From Clostridia bacterium (lineage in GTDB: Bacteria; Bacillota; Clostridia; Oscillospirales; CAG-272), in NCBI GenBank assembly GCA_017454465.1, contig JAFTCY010000040.1, positions 1 to 32,472 of the forward strand: 32,472 nt of DNA, in the 5' to 3' direction. Both the position numbers and the translations under genes were made by a program. The notes under the pieces were generated by a model that was given only the letters and a program-made list of their open reading frames with translations, searched no databases and had not been told where the DNA came from. Below are positions 1 to 8,346 of this stretch, one piece after another; within the stretch, counting starts at the first letter, position 1; the number at the start of each line of letters is the position of its first letter.

Positions 1-931
1 CTTTCAGCGCCTGATACACATGATGGGATATATCGGCGTTTTCAGGATCGGCGAAATTGCTGATGCCGAAGAATTTCTCTGCCTTTTCTATTCCATGGGG
101 GGTCAATGTGGTCGTTCTGGCTTTATCGTCAACGATATAGTCCTGGGTGACATCGGAATACTCTTCCCTCTTGTCCATCTCCTTGATGACGAATTTGGAA
201 AGTCCTCTCACGAACCTGTCTGTCATTTCATACAGCGCGTCGATCTCCGCCCCTTCACCGGAAATGATGAGAGGGGTCCTTGCCTCATCGATAAGTATGG
301 AGTCAACCTCGTCCACGATCGCGTACGCGTGTCCCCTCTGTACCCGGTCTCTGTTGTACAGGACCATGTTGTCCCGGAGGTAGTCAAAGCCGTACTCGTT
401 GTTCGTGCCGTATGTTATGTCGCTGTTGTAGGCGGCCTGCTTTTCAGCCCTGGTCTGGCCGTGCAGTACCAGGCCCGTGGACAGTCCCAGATATTCGTGT
501 ATCCTGCCCATCTCCTCGCATCCCAGCCTGGCCAGATAGTCGTTGACGGTGACCACATGGACGCCTTCGCCCGTAAGGGCGTTCAGGTATGAAGGCAGTA
601 CCGCTACTATGGTCTTGCCTTCACCGGTCTTCATTTCGGTGATCCGCCCCTGATGCAGAAGCACAGCCCCCAGGATCTGCACATCGAAAGGCCTCTTGCC
701 CAGGATCCTGTCCGAGGCCTCCCTGACGCAGGCATATGCCTCAGGCATGATGGAGTCCAGGGTCTCGCCCTTTGCCAGCCTGTCCTTGAATATATCCGTC
801 TGCTTTCTCATGTCCGCGTCTGACATTTTCGAATACCTGTCAGCCAGCGCGTTTACGTTTTTCAGAACAGGGGTTATCTTCCTTATCTGTCTCTCGCTGT
901 AAGTACCTATGATTTTATCTAAAAGACTCAT
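1..931 (-). CDS. secA: Preprotein translocase ATPase SecA (N-terminal part; gene runs off the window)
   Basis: SecA is the cytoplasmic motor ATPase that pushes preproteins through the SecYEG channel. Reading the minus strand from the ATG at 931 gives about 310 residues starting [15 protein letters not shown]. They contain the Walker A motif (MKTGEGKT), the NDYLA segment, [15 protein letters not shown], and the DEAD-type Walker B stretch [20 protein letters not shown], all in SecA order. The start is set by a GGAGGG ribosome binding site about 7 bases upstream and by the usual SecA N-terminus. The frame stays open to the left edge, so the preprotein cross-linking, scaffold and C-terminal domains lie outside the window. 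The gene points away from trmL, with about 150 bp of AT-rich promoter region between them. The identification is firm; nothing is odd in the visible part. Confidence 0.96.
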   Translation of the reverse strand, partial: MSLLDKIIGTYSERQIRKITPVLKNVNALADRYSKMSDADMRKQTDIFKDRLAKGETLDSIMPEAYACVREASDRILGKRPFDVQILGAVLLHQGRITEMKTGEGKTIVAVLPSYLNALTGEGVHVVTVNDYLARLGCEEMGRIHEYLGLSTGLVLHGQTRAEKQAAYNSDITYGTNNEYGFDYLRDNMVLYNRDRVQRGHAYAIVDEVDSILIDEARTPLIISGEGAEIDALYEMTDRFVRGLSKFVIKEMDKREEYSDVTQDYIVDDKARTTTLTPHGIEKAEKFFGISNFADPENADISHHVYQALK

Positions 932-984
932 TTTAAGTCCCTCCGTCTTGTTTTTTTGTGTCCGCACATACACAGTTATTATAC

Positions 985-1013
985 AATATATCCCGCACAT
1001 TAGTATATAGCAA
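985..1013 (-). promoter_or_regulatory. Candidate secA promoter
   Basis: On the minus strand a TTGCTA box (1008-1013) lies 17 bp from TATATT (985-990), about 55 bases upstream of the secA start. A perfect TATAAT (978-983) also sits here but has no good -35 at the right distance, so the exact boxes are uncertain. Confidence 0.35.
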
Positions 1014-1082
1014 AATGTGAACTTTTTCAGTTCCTTTCCTGCTCTTTTCCGGCAGCCGGGCCTGAACGCCCGTTCCGGTTTC

Positions 1083-1111
1083 TTGCACTTTGGAAGTATC
1101 AGTAGTATAAT
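1083..1111 (+). promoter_or_regulatory. Sigma-A promoter for trmL and the SGNH hydrolase
   Basis: TTGCAC (1083-1088), a 17-bp spacer and a perfect TATAAT (1106-1111). The -10 box overlaps the upstream in-frame TTG at 1111, so that codon cannot be the start in this transcript. Expected transcription starts near 1118, leaving a leader of about 25 bases before the TTG at 1144. Confidence 0.75.
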
Positions 1112-1143
1112 TGAAGAAGAATACAGGAAGAAGGATCGATCAC

Positions 1144-1653
1144 TTGAAGGATATAAACATAGTTCTGCACGAGCCTGAGATACCTCAGAACACAGGCAAT
1201 ATAGCCCGGACATGCGCCGCCACCGGAGCCGCGCTGCATATAATAAGGCCGATGGGATTCGAGATCGATGACAGGAAACTCAAACGGGCCGGGCTCGATT
1301 ACTGGCATCTTCTTGACATAACCTACTACGACAGTCTTGATGACTTTTTCCTGAAAAACCCCTCTTGCAACTTCTTTCTCTACTCCACAAAGGCTCCGCG
1401 CTGCTACACCGAAGCTGAATACCGGTACCCGGTGTTCCTGTTTTTCGGCAAGGAGACGAAGGGGCTGCCGGAGGATCTTCTCAGATCCAATATCACAAGG
1501 TGCGTCAGGCTTCCCATGCGCGACGGTCTGCGCAGTCTTAATCTTTCGAATTCGGTGGCAGTAGCCGTATACGAAGCGCTGAGGCAGAACGGATTTTCAG
1601 GACTTGTGGCATCAAGCGGGTATCTTGACAGTAAACCGGAGGAGGATATATGA
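1144..1653 (+). CDS. trmL: tRNA (cytidine(34)-2'-O)-methyltransferase TrmL
   Basis: TrmL is a small SPOUT-class methyltransferase that puts a 2'-O-methyl group on the wobble base of certain leucine tRNAs, using S-adenosylmethionine. The family signatures are all here: the N-terminal [21 protein letters not shown], the trefoil-knot motifs [13 protein letters not shown] and [20 protein letters not shown], and the closing YEALRQNGF. The open frame reaches up to a TTG at 1111, but the promoter -10 box covers that codon. The TTG at 1144 has an AGGAAGAAGGA ribosome binding site 9 bases upstream and gives 169 residues, close to the usual length of about 155-160 plus a short tail. The stop overlaps the ATG of the next gene (ATGA), so the two genes are translationally coupled. 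Confidence 0.93.
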   Translation: MKDINIVLHEPEIPQNTGNIARTCAATGAALHIIRPMGFEIDDRKLKRAGLDYWHLLDITYYDSLDDFFLKNPSCNFFLYSTKAPRCYTEAEYRYPVFLFFGKETKGLPEDLLRSNITRCVRLPMRDGLRSLNLSNSVAVAVYEALRQNGFSGLVASSGYLDSKPEEDI

Positions 1654-2276
1654 GGATATTGTTTCAGGGAGACAGCATTACCGATGCCGGACGCCTCGGG
1701 ACTGACGACGGTCTCGGCATGGGCTACCCGAAATACGCGGCCGGGCTTATAACCGAAAGCCATCCCGGAACGCAGTTTGAGTTTATCAACCGTGGAACGG
1801 GCGGCGACAGGATATGCGACCTTGCCGGCAGATGGCAGGAAGACTGTATAGACTTAAAGCCAGATATAGTCTCCGTGCTGATAGGGATAAACGACTGCCT
1901 CAAGTACTTCCTCAACCCCAAAAGCTACCTTCCGGATGAGGAATTCGAGAAAATGTACCGGGGGATACTCGAGCTGACGAAGGAAAAGACCGGCGCGAAG
2001 ATAATAATGCTGGAGCCTTTCACCGTGGACCACAACACCTTCAACCAGAGCTTTTATGACGATCTTTTCAGAAAGATAAGGATAACCAGGCACCTGGCAA
2101 GGGAATACGCGGATGCGTTCGTGGCTCTTGACGGGATCTTCGCGGAGGCTGTGACAGGGCCCGGCACCTGGCCGGATATCTGGTCCGGAGACAGCGTACA
2201 CCCCTTTGAGACTGGGCACAGGCTGATAGCCAAGCATTACGCCGAAGCTTTTGAAAAAATATACTCAAAAATGTAA
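1650..2276 (+). CDS. SGNH/GDSL-type esterase, cytoplasmic
   Basis: This is a 208-residue SGNH-fold hydrolase, a family of serine esterases that often remove acetyl groups from carbohydrates. The four signature blocks are visible: GDSITDAGR with the nucleophile Ser9, NRGTGGDR with the oxyanion Gly, IGINDC with the conserved Asn, and SGDSVHP with Asp181 and His184. There is no signal peptide, so it acts inside the cell. The ATG overlaps the trmL stop and has a GGAGGAGG site just upstream. The true substrate cannot be read from sequence. Single-domain intracellular members like this are commonly assigned to sugar deacetylation, which would fit the sugar-degrading genes elsewhere in the window, but nothing links it to them directly. 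Confidence 0.88.
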   Translation: MRILFQGDSITDAGRLGTDDGLGMGYPKYAAGLITESHPGTQFEFINRGTGGDRICDLAGRWQEDCIDLKPDIVSVLIGINDCLKYFLNPKSYLPDEEFEKMYRGILELTKEKTGAKIIMLEPFTVDHNTFNQSFYDDLFRKIRITRHLAREYADAFVALDGIFAEAVTGPGTWPDIWSGDSVHPFETGHRLIAKHYAEAFEKIYSKM

Positions 2277-2287
2277 AGGTGCTGAAA

Positions 2288-2330
2288 AAGCTCCCGCAGA
2301 CCATTGAGATCAGCGGGAGCTTCTGCTTTT
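2288..2330. terminator. Bidirectional intrinsic terminator between the SGNH hydrolase and the lipoprotein
   Basis: A 10-bp perfect stem, AAGCTCCCGC (2288-2297) pairing with GCGGGAGCTT (2313-2322), with a 15-base loop. T-rich sequence follows on the plus side, and an A-run precedes the stem to serve the minus strand. It lies between convergent genes. Confidence 0.8.
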
Positions 2331-2339
2331 ATGTCTTTT

Positions 2340-4007
2340 TTAATATGTGGTTTCCTGCCAGTCTACGTACTGGTAGATGATCGAATCCTCGTTTTCCGGA
2401 TCCACCAGTCTCATGAACGCTTCGTTTTCAGCGAGCTCGGCCTTTATCTTCTTTATCTCGTCGTTGAAGTTCTCAAAAGTGATCGCGTCGAACCTGGCCT
2501 TGTACTCCTCATTCAGTCTCAGGAGTTCCTCGATGTCCTCCCTGTTGTTGTCGTTAACGTAACTGGGCATCTTCATGAAGGGATCGGAAATAGTCTCCCG
2601 GTTGTGGGCTTTGTACTGTTCCCAGTACTCCATGGTCTCACCCTCGCCCGGATAGGTCATGAAGACGTTTCCGGTCTCATTGATATCCATTCCGTAATCT
2701 CCGCTGAGGATCTTTATGGATTCTTTCGTGTCCGGATCCTCGTATTCCCAGTGCACTCCTTCCACGCCGTACTGCAGCACGGTCCTGAGCTCAGGGTTGG
2801 TATTTATGCACGTGATGATCTCCATGGCGCGGGAGACGTTTTTGGAGTATTCGCATACTGACAGCATAGACCCGTAAATGTCATCCTCCCGGAACATGGG
2901 CTTTGTATATACGCTGATGTAGTACTCGTCCTCATACTCCCTGATGCTGACTTCGTCGCCTTCGATGACACCGATCGCGAAGCGCTGGCCTTCCTTGAGA
3001 GTGCCGTCGCCCACGTATCCGTAGCTCTGGAGTTCCTTTACCATCTTGAGAGTGTTGAGATATGAGTTGTTATCAAGCAGGGAGGTGGGGATCACCTGGT
3101 CGCTGTATTTCGTCATATCGCTCACCTGGGCGCATATGAGAGACCAGTCGGCTCCCGGGTGATCAGACAGGAAGACCATTCCGCTTGCGTCAACAGGTCC
3201 CAGAAGAGGAATAACGTCGTCCAGATGCTGATTTCCTATATCGATGATGAAGTTCTTTGACCTGAGCAGGGATGTCAGTTCCCTGAGGTTGTAATCATAT
3301 TCATCCACCAGCTCCTTGTTTATGAGCAGATACTGGTATTTCCCCGCGGGATGGTTGTTCGGTACACCGAACGTTCCGAAATCGTATATCGCCTTGATGA
3401 ATGTGGGATATACATAGGAGTTTATGATCTTCGAAGAACCGCTCAGCTCAGTGTCAATGGGCTGGATAAGGTCGGAGTACGCATAATTGGTGTAATTATC
3501 GAAGCCCTGTACAAGGAAGATATCAAGCTGCGTGTCCGGGACGGTGGGATATGTGGTCACATGGATACCGTACTCATTGACTGTTGTCTCCACGGCGGGC
3601 TCGGTCTCTTCCGTCTCAGTGGCGGCAGTGCCGTTCTGCTTCTGGGCTCTGAGTTCCCTTCTCCGCGCTTCTTCCGCGGCGGCTTTCTCGTCATTGGCTG
3701 TCTTGACCGCATCAAGCTTGGCATCTATGGTCTCCTGGTATTCGTCGCGGGGGATGAGATGAAGCTCGATAGCCGTATTATATTTAGCCTGTGTGATCTT
3801 GTTTATCGCCTCTGAAACCAGGGCGATCGCCTCCTCAGTGGTCGAAGGGTCAGTAGGAAGCCAGAGCGACAGCGTCATCGGATTGCGGGACGTAGCCTCG
3901 ACATCCGCCTCTGTGGTGCTGTTGCTGTTGCTGTTCTCGGAACAGCCCGCGAAAATTCCGGCCGTCATTATAAGAACAAGTATCAGGCATATTGATTTCT
4001 TTAGCAT
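2340..4007 (-). CDS. Extracellular solute-binding lipoprotein (ABC-transporter type), orphan
   Basis: The product is a 555-residue secreted lipoprotein. From the ATG at 4007 (GGAGG 8 bases upstream) it reads MLKKS, a hydrophobic stretch and the lipobox FAGC with lipidated Cys22. An in-frame codon farther up (4058) would bury the signal peptide and is rejected. After a Ser/Asn/Thr linker come segments typical of family-1 solute-binding proteins, such as LSLWLPTDPSTTEEA and TQLDIFLVQGFDNYTNYAYSDLIQPID, so it probably captures a sugar or peptide at the cell surface. Residues about 97-150 look inserted: a charged, Ala/Glu/Arg-rich helix followed by a Thr/Glu linker. No permease or ATPase gene is next to it, and it has its own promoter and terminator. 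The ligand is unknown. Confidence 0.82.
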   Translation of the reverse strand: MLKKSICLILVLIMTAGIFAGCSENSNSNSTTEADVEATSRNPMTLSLWLPTDPSTTEEAIALVSEAINKITQAKYNTAIELHLIPRDEYQETIDAKLDAVKTANDEKAAAEEARRRELRAQKQNGTAATETEETEPAVETTVNEYGIHVTTYPTVPDTQLDIFLVQGFDNYTNYAYSDLIQPIDTELSGSSKIINSYVYPTFIKAIYDFGTFGVPNNHPAGKYQYLLINKELVDEYDYNLRELTSLLRSKNFIIDIGNQHLDDVIPLLGPVDASGMVFLSDHPGADWSLICAQVSDMTKYSDQVIPTSLLDNNSYLNTLKMVKELQSYGYVGDGTLKEGQRFAIGVIEGDEVSIREYEDEYYISVYTKPMFREDDIYGSMLSVCEYSKNVSRAMEIITCINTNPELRTVLQYGVEGVHWEYEDPDTKESIKILSGDYGMDINETGNVFMTYPGEGETMEYWEQYKAHNRETISDPFMKMPSYVNDNNREDIEELLRLNEEYKARFDAITFENFNDEIKKIKAELAENEAFMRLVDPENEDSIIYQYVDWQETTY

Positions 4008-4063
4008 ATCAGATACCTCCATGTTGGAACGCAGGCATGAAACCTTACAATAAATCAAACTAA

Positions 4064-4092
4064 ATATTACACTAAATCAGGTTGAGTGTCAA
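4064..4092 (-). promoter_or_regulatory. Sigma-A promoter for the solute-binding lipoprotein
   Basis: On the minus strand a consensus TTGACA (4087-4092), a 17-bp spacer and TAATAT (4064-4069), about 57 bases upstream of the lipoprotein start. It shows that the lipoprotein is transcribed separately from the sigma-factor genes upstream. Confidence 0.7.
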
Positions 4093-4170
4093 GATGATTC
4101 AGCGGTTCAGCGGGTGAAAAAACGAAAAATTAGCTATACTTTCCCGCCGTCAGCGTTTTTCCGTCCGTTT

Positions 4171-5286
4171 CTATTCGAGAAAATCCTTCAGTTTCTTTGA
4201 GACGCTGGGCTGATGAAGCCTTCTCAGAGCCCTGTTCTCTATCTGCCTGATCCTCTCGCGGGTTATATTGAATTCCTTCCCCACCTCTTCCAGGGTCCTG
4301 GTCCTGCCATCATCAAGACCGAACCTCATTCTGAGGACTTTTTCCTCTCTTGAGTCAAGAGTCTTCAGAGCCTCGTCGATCTGTTCCTTCAGCAGGATAT
4401 GAGTGGTGGCGTCCACCGGAGTCGGTGTGGAATCATCGGGAATGAAATCGCCGATATGGCTCTCTTCGGTCTCGCCGATGGGAGTCTCCAGGGATACCGG
4501 CTCCTGGGATACTTTGATCACTTCGCGGACCTTATCCTCGGCCATTCCGAGTTCGTCCGCCACTTCCCTGATCGTGGCTTCCCTTCCAAGCTGCTGGAGC
4601 AGCTTGAGCTGTGTTCTTGACACCTTATGGATTGTCTCCACCATATGGACCGGTATCCGGATCGTCCTGGACTGGTCCGCTATGGCGCGGCTTATGGACT
4701 GCCTGATCCACCAGGTGGCATATGTGGAGAACTTGTATCCCATGGTATAGTCGAACTTGTCGACGGCCTTAATGAGACCCAGGTTGCCTTCCTGGATGAG
4801 GTCAAGGAAGTATATTCCTTTTCCCACATACCTTTTTGCTATGCTGACCACCAGTCTCAGGTTCGACTCCACCAGCTTGTCCTTGGCCTCCTTGTCACCT
4901 TCTGTGGTGCGCCTTGCATATTCCTTTTCCTCTTCGACGGAAAGCAGCGGGATCGATCCGATCTCCTTCAGGTACATCCTGACAGGGTCGTCCACCGTCA
5001 GGCCCTCCTGCTCAAGGGCCTTTTCCATGTCCTTCGCGGTTCCGAGGGACTCGACCTCACCGTTCAGTTCTTCCATCTCCTCCGGGGAGATCAAAGCGGA
5101 TACCTCTTCCGGGGATCCTGCCACCTGATCGATATCTATCTCGTCAAAGGACAGATCAGCGTCGTTTATAAGCTCGAGATCGTCTATGTCCTCGCTGTTC
5201 TCGATAGCATCCTCAAGTGAATAGTCTTCTTCAAATTCTTCGGTATCATCATAATAGTCGTTTCTTTCGTCTTCGCCTGAAATCAT
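4171..5286 (-). CDS. RpoD-type sigma factor, second (downstream) copy
   Basis: This is a 371-residue primary-type sigma-70 factor, the RNA polymerase subunit that recognises promoters. Regions 1.2 ([16 protein letters not shown]), 2.1-2.4 ([16 protein letters not shown] to [17 protein letters not shown]), 3 and 4.2 ([20 protein letters not shown]) are all complete. The first 85 or so residues are a very acidic stretch rich in Asp and Glu, without the canonical region 1.1 seen in the copy just upstream. In region 2.4 the Thr matching E. coli Thr440 is Ser. In 4.2 the residues matching Arg599 and Arg603, which touch activators in E. coli, are His and Val. ATG at 5286 has GGAGGT about 7 bases upstream; the stop is TAG. 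It lies 72 bp after the other sigma gene, probably in one operon. Whether it is a housekeeping or an alternative sigma is unclear. Confidence 0.93.
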   Translation of the reverse strand: MISGEDERNDYYDDTEEFEEDYSLEDAIENSEDIDDLELINDADLSFDEIDIDQVAGSPEEVSALISPEEMEELNGEVESLGTAKDMEKALEQEGLTVDDPVRMYLKEIGSIPLLSVEEEKEYARRTTEGDKEAKDKLVESNLRLVVSIAKRYVGKGIYFLDLIQEGNLGLIKAVDKFDYTMGYKFSTYATWWIRQSISRAIADQSRTIRIPVHMVETIHKVSRTQLKLLQQLGREATIREVADELGMAEDKVREVIKVSQEPVSLETPIGETEESHIGDFIPDDSTPTPVDATTHILLKEQIDEALKTLDSREEKVLRMRFGLDDGRTRTLEEVGKEFNITRERIRQIENRALRRLHQPSVSKKLKDFLE

Positions 5287-5358
5287 ATTTTACCTCCGCT
5301 GTATGAATTTGGGGGACTGCGGCGTCTGTACCGCGCTGTATATTCCGGGACGTTGTTA

Positions 5359-6462
5359 TCAGAGGTCGCTGAGGAATCCCTTTAGAGCTTTGGACCTGCT
5401 CTGGTGCCTGAGCTTTCTCAGAGCCTTCGCTTCTATCTGCCTGATCCTCTCTCTGGTTATGCCGAATTCCTTGCCAACCTCTTCCAGGGTTCTGGAACGC
5501 CCGTCCTCAAGACCGAACCTGAGTTTTATCACTTTCTCTTCCCTCTCGCTCAGGGTGTGGAGAACTTTCTCGAGAGCTTCCCTGAGCAGCTGCGCAGATA
5601 CAGCCTCCGCGGGAGACGGAGTCGATTCGTCGGGCAAAAAGTCTCCAAGATGGCTTTCCTCCTCTTCTCCTATGGGGGTCTCAAGAGAGATCGGTTCCTG
5701 GGCGGCCTTCATTATCTCCCGGACTTTATCGGCTGTCATGCCGAGCTTTTCGGCTATTTCCTCGACTGTCGGCTCTCTGCCGTATTCCTGCAGCAGCTGA
5801 CGTGAAGTCCTGGATACGCGGTGGATGGTCTCGACCATGTGCACCGGTATCCTTATCGTCCTCGCCTGATCGGCTATGGCCCTTGTGATCGCCTGTCTTA
5901 TCCACCAGGTCGCGTATGTGGAAAACTTGTATCCCTTGGTATGGTCGAATTTCTCCACCGCTTTTATCAGCCCCAGGTTGCCTTCCTGGATCAGGTCAAG
6001 GAAATACATTCCCTTTCCGACGTACTTCTTCGCGATGCTGACCACCAGCCTAAGGTTCGCCTCTATGAGTTCGTTCTTGGCGGATTCGCTGCCTTCCCTG
6101 CACTTGATAGCCAGCTCGACCTCCTTGTCAGGGTCAAGCAGCGGTATCTTGCCGATATCCTTCAGGTACATCCTCACGGGATCATCTACGGCAACTCCCT
6201 CTTCAGACAGGAATTTGTCAATATCCGCGCTGTCCTCGATCTCTACGACAGGCTCCTCGGAAAAACTTGAAGAATTGTCCGAGTAACTGCCTCCGTCGAT
6301 CTCGCTGCCCTCCGAGTCTATTCCCTCCCGGATCTTGTCCACCTGGTTGACTTCAAAGCCGGCAAACTGGACTGCCTCCATAATGTCGCTGCTGGAAAGA
6401 TCTGCCGCGTCCTTGTCCTTATCAAGCAGATCCTGAAACTGTTCCTTACGTTCTTTGCTCAT
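5359..6462 (-). CDS. rpoD: Primary sigma factor RpoD (SigA), first (upstream) copy
   Basis: This is a 367-residue housekeeping sigma-70. The N-terminus ([20 protein letters not shown], then [19 protein letters not shown]) matches region 1.1, which keeps free sigma off DNA. An acidic linker leads to region 1.2 ([16 protein letters not shown]), and regions 2 to 4 are complete. Region 2.4 keeps the Gln and Thr that read the -10 element ([14 protein letters not shown]), and 4.2 keeps the helix-turn-helix [25 protein letters not shown] at 6460-6462 has AGAGG 9 bases upstream. It lies 51 bp downstream of dnaG, in the classical macromolecular-synthesis order. With every canonical residue present, this is the better candidate for the true rpoD of the two tandem copies. 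Confidence 0.95.
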   Translation of the reverse strand: MSKERKEQFQDLLDKDKDAADLSSSDIMEAVQFAGFEVNQVDKIREGIDSEGSEIDGGSYSDNSSSFSEEPVVEIEDSADIDKFLSEEGVAVDDPVRMYLKDIGKIPLLDPDKEVELAIKCREGSESAKNELIEANLRLVVSIAKKYVGKGMYFLDLIQEGNLGLIKAVEKFDHTKGYKFSTYATWWIRQAITRAIADQARTIRIPVHMVETIHRVSRTSRQLLQEYGREPTVEEIAEKLGMTADKVREIMKAAQEPISLETPIGEEEESHLGDFLPDESTPSPAEAVSAQLLREALEKVLHTLSEREEKVIKLRFGLEDGRSRTLEEVGKEFGITRERIRQIEAKALRKLRHQSRSKALKGFLSDL

Positions 6463-6513
6463 TTCATGCGCCTCTTTGTATACTGTTGCGGGATCATGCC
6501 CGCTTTTGCCGTA

Positions 6514-8265
6514 TTATTTGCTGTTTTTTCTTCTCAGGTCAAGGATCGACTCCAGCGACCCTTCTGCCGCGTTTCTGTCCCTGATCTCTCTCATAGCCCT
6601 GACGCAGCCGTCAAAAGCCTCCTCGCCGTTGTTTTCAAGCTCGCTTCTCTCAGCCAGCATCCGGAAGGCTCTTGCCACCTCCGTCTCGCTGAACTCACCG
6701 TTCAGCTGGGCCATGTCGAATCCTCCGTCCCTGCTGTTATCGGAGATGAAACGGAAAAGTCTCGCGCCGAAGGCGGTGGTAAAATCCTCGCTTCCGAGGG
6801 CCTTTCCGTCAACTTTCCTCGTGATGTACTCATTTCTGAGGAATATAAGTCCCAGCGCGCTCTGCTCCGCTCTCGCGGCGGCGGGATCGGAAGCGAAATC
6901 GGGATTCACCCTGTCATTCAGCCCGGCCGTCTCTACGATGAGCTTCTCGCGCTGTTCTCTTTTTCTCCTGCTGTCACTGATCCTGCGCTTTCTCAGTACG
7001 TCATCCTCTATGCTCTTCGCCTGAAGCCCGAAGATCTCGGCGGACTGCCGTATATATATCTCCCGCTCGACCCTTGAAGTCACGTCTGCGATGAATGAGG
7101 TCACCTCATCTACCGCGCGTATCTTCTGCTCCGGGATCGTGAAATCATACGCTCCCTTCAGCATTTCGATCCTGTATTCGAATTTACCCAGACTGTTTTC
7201 AAGGACCTTCCGGAAGGCGTCAGCGCCGTATCTCTTTATAAACTCGTCAGGATCCTTGGCACCGGTCAGCCTGAGCACCCTGACTTCGATCCCGGTCTTC
7301 TCAAGTATGTCTATCGCCCGTTCCGTCGCCCTCTGTCCGGGCTCGTCGGAGTCGTAGGACAGTATCACTTTTTTCGTGTACTTGGAAAGCAGCCTTGCCT
7401 GTTCGTCGTTTATGGCAGTGCCGAGAGTGGCCACCGCCATCTCGAACCCCGCGTCGTGAAGGCTGATCACGTCCATATACCCCTCGCACAGGATCATGAA
7501 TCCCGCTTTGGTGTTTTTGGCGTAATTCAGGGCAAACAGGTTCTTCAGCTTCTTGAAAGCCGGCGTGTCGCTGGTGTTCAGGTACTTTGGCTTCGAATCG
7601 TCCAGGACCCTTCCCCCGAAGGCGATGACCTGGCCGGCTGTGTCTATGATCGGGAACATGACTCTTCCCCTGAAGTAGTCACGCTGCCTTCCGTTGTATT
7701 CACGCCCGAAGAATCCCTTGACGATCTCCTCTTTCGTAAATCCCAGCTCCGTAAGCCTTCTGACCAGGGAGTCGCCCGCGTCGGGGTCGTATCCCAGGCC
7801 GAACCGCCGGACTATATGTGTCGACAGCTTCCGCTTCCCGAAAAAATACGCCCTTGCCTTCTCACCGGTCTTTTCATCATTGAGCTGGTCGCGGAAGAAC
7901 TTCGCCGCCTCAAGGTTCATTTCAAGCACTCTGGTCCTTGTGACTCCCGTTTTCTTAGGCTGGTGATCGCTCTCATATTCCGAAAGATTTATCCCCGCCC
8001 TCTGAGCCAGTCTTTCCAGAGCAGCCATATAGTCAAGGTTCTCCGCTTTCATCATGAAAGTGACCGCGTCTCCCGCCGCGCCGCATCCGAAGCAGTAAAA
8101 GCTCTGGGTCCCCGGGTATACCGTAAACGAAGGTGTCTTTTCGCTGTGAAACGGGCACAGGCCTTTCAGATTGGAACCTGTATGCTTGAGATTGACATAT
8201 GAAGATATGAGGGTCTCGATATCGCACCGGGCTTTTATGTTCTATATTACGCTTTTAGGGATCAT
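6514..8265 (-). CDS. dnaG: DNA primase DnaG with an in-frame amber (TAG) at codon 8
   Basis: DnaG makes the RNA primers for chromosome replication and is essential. The frame from ATG 8265 (AGGAGG site about 8 bases upstream) reads MIPKSVI, then TAG (8242-8244), then NIKARCDIETLISSYVNLK. The consensus N-terminus is MIPKSVIEEIRARCDI, so only codon 8, normally Glu, is changed; GAG to TAG is one base. Past the stop the frame is open to the end. It holds the zinc-binding domain (CPFHSEKTPSF and CFGCGAAGD, about residues 40-66), the catalytic TOPRIM domain (EGYMDVISLHDAG; SYDSDEPGQRA) and a C-terminal helicase-binding region, 582 sense codons in all. The first later ATGs (8055, 8052) would drop the whole zinc domain. 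No start codon between the TAG and the zinc cysteines carries a convincing ribosome site. Either the base is wrong, the gene is damaged, or expression is unusual. Confidence 0.9.
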
Positions 8266-8346
8266 AACAAACCTCCTCTCACGGTTTCTTCATATATCAT
8301 AGAACTGTGCGTGTACCGGAAATGTCGCGCCGGCGGGGTCACCGGA

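Noticed and set aside
20..592. Long plus-strand frames over secA, the sigma genes, dnaG and dgt
   Set aside because: They are reverse-strand shadows of conserved genes, without ribosome sites or recognisable domains.
8033..8227. A small separate minus-strand gene over the 5' end of dnaG
   Set aside because: Its translation has no protein-like pattern; the dnaG frame here encodes the canonical zinc finger.
8242..8244. Reassignment of TAG to an amino acid in this organism
   Set aside because: TAG ends the second sigma factor, the AraC-family regulator and the transketolase C-subunit at the expected C-terminal positions, and no other gene has an internal TAG.
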